From: Lachnospiraceae bacterium
GTDB taxonomy: Bacteria; Bacillota; Clostridia; Lachnospirales; Lachnospiraceae
DNA: 6,442 bases
Assembly (NCBI GenBank): GCA_017476305.1
Contig: JAFVAA010000611.1
Location: forward strand, 1 to 6,442
Direction: 5' to 3'
Shown piece after piece: positions 5,289 to 6,442 of the stretch. Each line of letters opens with the position of its first letter. Position 1 is the first letter of the stretch. The translations under genes and the position numbers were made by a program. Below the pieces are notes generated by a model, which was not told the origin of the DNA, made no database searches, and was given only the letters and a program-made list of their open reading frames with translations.

Positions 5289-6442
5289 ATGAAAAAGGGA
5301 CAGATTTATGAAGGTGTGATAGAATCGGTGGAATTTCCGAATAAAGCGGTGATTCCATATATGGACCAGACTGCGGATGGAGAAAATATAGAAGTGAAGG
5401 TCTCTGCCAAGGGAGGAATTCCGGGGCAGAGAGTTTCTTTTGCTGTGAAAAAGGCGAGAAGAGAGAATTGTAAAGGACGGATTTTAGAGGTGCTGGAAAA
5501 ATCTCCGCTAGAGACAGAGAAACCGGTCTGTCCGAAATTCGGACTGTGCGGCGGGTGTAATTATCAGACGCTTCCGTATGAAAAGCAGCTGGAGTTAAAG
5601 AAAAATCAGGTGCTTCGTCTGCTGGATACTGCTATGGAGCGTTTTTATGGTATGGAAGAAGCTGGAAGGCATTCCGGAGCATTGTCCCGGGAGAAAGCAG
5701 TTTATGGGGATGGTCTGGCGGGGAAGGAGTTTCGGGAGAAACGGAATTTGGAACATGATTATATCTATGATGGACTTTTAGCAAGTCATGCTGTGACCGC
5801 TTATCGAAATAAACTGGAGTTTTCTTTTGGGGATGAGAAAATGGACGGTCCGCTGACACTTGGCTTACATAAAAAGGGAAGCTTTCATGATATTTTAGAT
5901 GCAGATTCCTGTCAGATCGTGCATGAGGATTTTCGGCAGGTGCTCGTCTGCGTGCGGGATTTCTGCAGAGAAAAGGAGATTCCGTTTTACCGGAAGAATT
6001 CTCATGAGGGGATTTTAAGACATCTTTTAGTGAGGCGTTCTGTGGCGACAGGGGAAATATTAGCAGCATTGGTGGTGTCTTCACAGAGATTGCCTGAATG
6101 GGAGGGAAAGTCCGATGTGGAGGTTTGGGAAGAACTGACGGAGAGACTTATCCGGTGGCAGAAAGCAGGCAAAGAGGATGAGAAAACGGACGATGATAAA
6201 GAGGCAGGAGAAGAAACCAATCCGAAGGAAAGACTGGCTGGATTTTTGCTTATTATTAATGATAGTCTGGGGGATGTGGTACAGAGTGACCGGATGGAAA
6301 TTTTATATGGGAGAGATTTCATCGTAGAAGAAATTTTAGGACTGAAATTTAAGATTACTCCGTTTTCCTTTTTTCAGACCAATTCGAAAGGAGCTGAGGT
6401 TTTATACCGGAGGGCAAGAGATTATATTTTAGGAAATACAGA
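5289..6442 (+). CDS. rlmD: RlmD/RumA-type 23S rRNA (uracil-C5)-methyltransferase, 3' end outside the window
   Basis: A SAM-dependent methyltransferase making 5-methyluridine in 23S rRNA (position 1939 for E. coli RumA). 384 codons are visible, open to the window edge. A TRAM RNA-binding domain is at about 1-70. An iron-sulfur Cys set follows: Cys81-X5-Cys87-X2-Cys90 (CPKFGLCGGC), with Cys208 (DADSCQI) as the likely fourth ligand, the same layout as RumA. Next come AYRNKLEFSFG (171-181) and ILRHLLVRR (242-250) of the central domain, and SFFQTN (360-365) at the entry to the Rossmann fold. The DxYCGxG motif and the catalytic Cys lie beyond the window. A poorly conserved stretch at about 122-157 and a very acidic one at about 294-313 look like lineage inserts. 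Start ATG 5289 has GGGAGG (5278-5283) five bases upstream. RlmCD-type paralogues in Firmicutes may modify more than one uridine, so the exact target is open. Confidence 0.9.
   Translation, partial: MKKGQIYEGVIESVEFPNKAVIPYMDQTADGENIEVKVSAKGGIPGQRVSFAVKKARRENCKGRILEVLEKSPLETEKPVCPKFGLCGGCNYQTLPYEKQLELKKNQVLRLLDTAMERFYGMEEAGRHSGALSREKAVYGDGLAGKEFREKRNLEHDYIYDGLLASHAVTAYRNKLEFSFGDEKMDGPLTLGLHKKGSFHDILDADSCQIVHEDFRQVLVCVRDFCREKEIPFYRKNSHEGILRHLLVRRSVATGEILAALVVSSQRLPEWEGKSDVEVWEELTERLIRWQKAGKEDEKTDDDKEAGEETNPKERLAGFLLIINDSLGDVVQSDRMEILYGRDFIVEEILGLKFKITPFSFFQTNSKGAEVLYRRARDYILGNT

Noticed and set aside
5632..6322. Minus-strand frames opposite the methyltransferase gene
   Set aside because: The plus-strand frame carries conserved RlmD motifs throughout. 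The opposite frames are low-complexity Ser/Pro/Leu translations of the complement.

Overview
The window reads as a chromosomal segment from a Gram-positive anaerobe of the class Clostridia, most likely Lachnospiraceae. The grounds are the protein sequences (PheA, RlmD and ThiH are of the Clostridia type), strong purine-rich ribosome binding sites, a TTG start, and a transcription-terminator-based leader in front of thiS. No rRNA, tRNA, CRISPR array or transposase gene is visible.

Layout. (1) Positions 1-392, minus strand: a short gene for a small secreted protein of unknown function, with its own good sigma-A-type promoter and a hairpin starting directly after its stop. (2) Positions 437-3634, plus strand: a thiazole-arm thiamin operon. 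An extended -10 promoter is followed within about 20 bases by a compact terminator-like hairpin that I interpret as an HMP-PP (thiS-motif) riboswitch, then thiS, thiG, thiH and a tenI-type gene. (3) Positions 3635-3959: a gene-free stretch filled by a roughly 240-base, highly palindromic element with several nested hairpins and matching ends. (4) Positions 3960-5108: pheA, the fused chorismate mutase/prephenate dehydratase (P-protein) with an ACT domain. (5) Positions 5109-5267: three 53-base tandem copies derived from the 3' end of pheA. (6) From 5289 to the window edge: the first 384 codons of an RlmD/RumA-type 23S rRNA uracil-C5 methyltransferase, cut by the end of the window.

How the genes fit together. 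ThiS carries the sulfur, ThiH makes dehydroglycine from tyrosine, ThiG builds the thiazole from these plus deoxyxylulose phosphate, and TenI aromatises the product. A sensor of the pyrimidine partner HMP-PP in front of them would match thiazole supply to pyrimidine supply. Two things disturb this picture. thiH has an in-frame TGA at codon 151, which splits the radical SAM protein after its iron-sulfur motif. thiF, needed to charge ThiS, is not in the operon. No thiE, thiC, thiD or thiM is in the window.

The observations most worth a second look are the terminator-embedded riboswitch, the thiH nonsense codon, the TenI rather than ThiE identity of the last thi gene, the palindromic element before pheA, and the pheA-tail repeats, whose differences are almost all synonymous although they lie after the stop codon.
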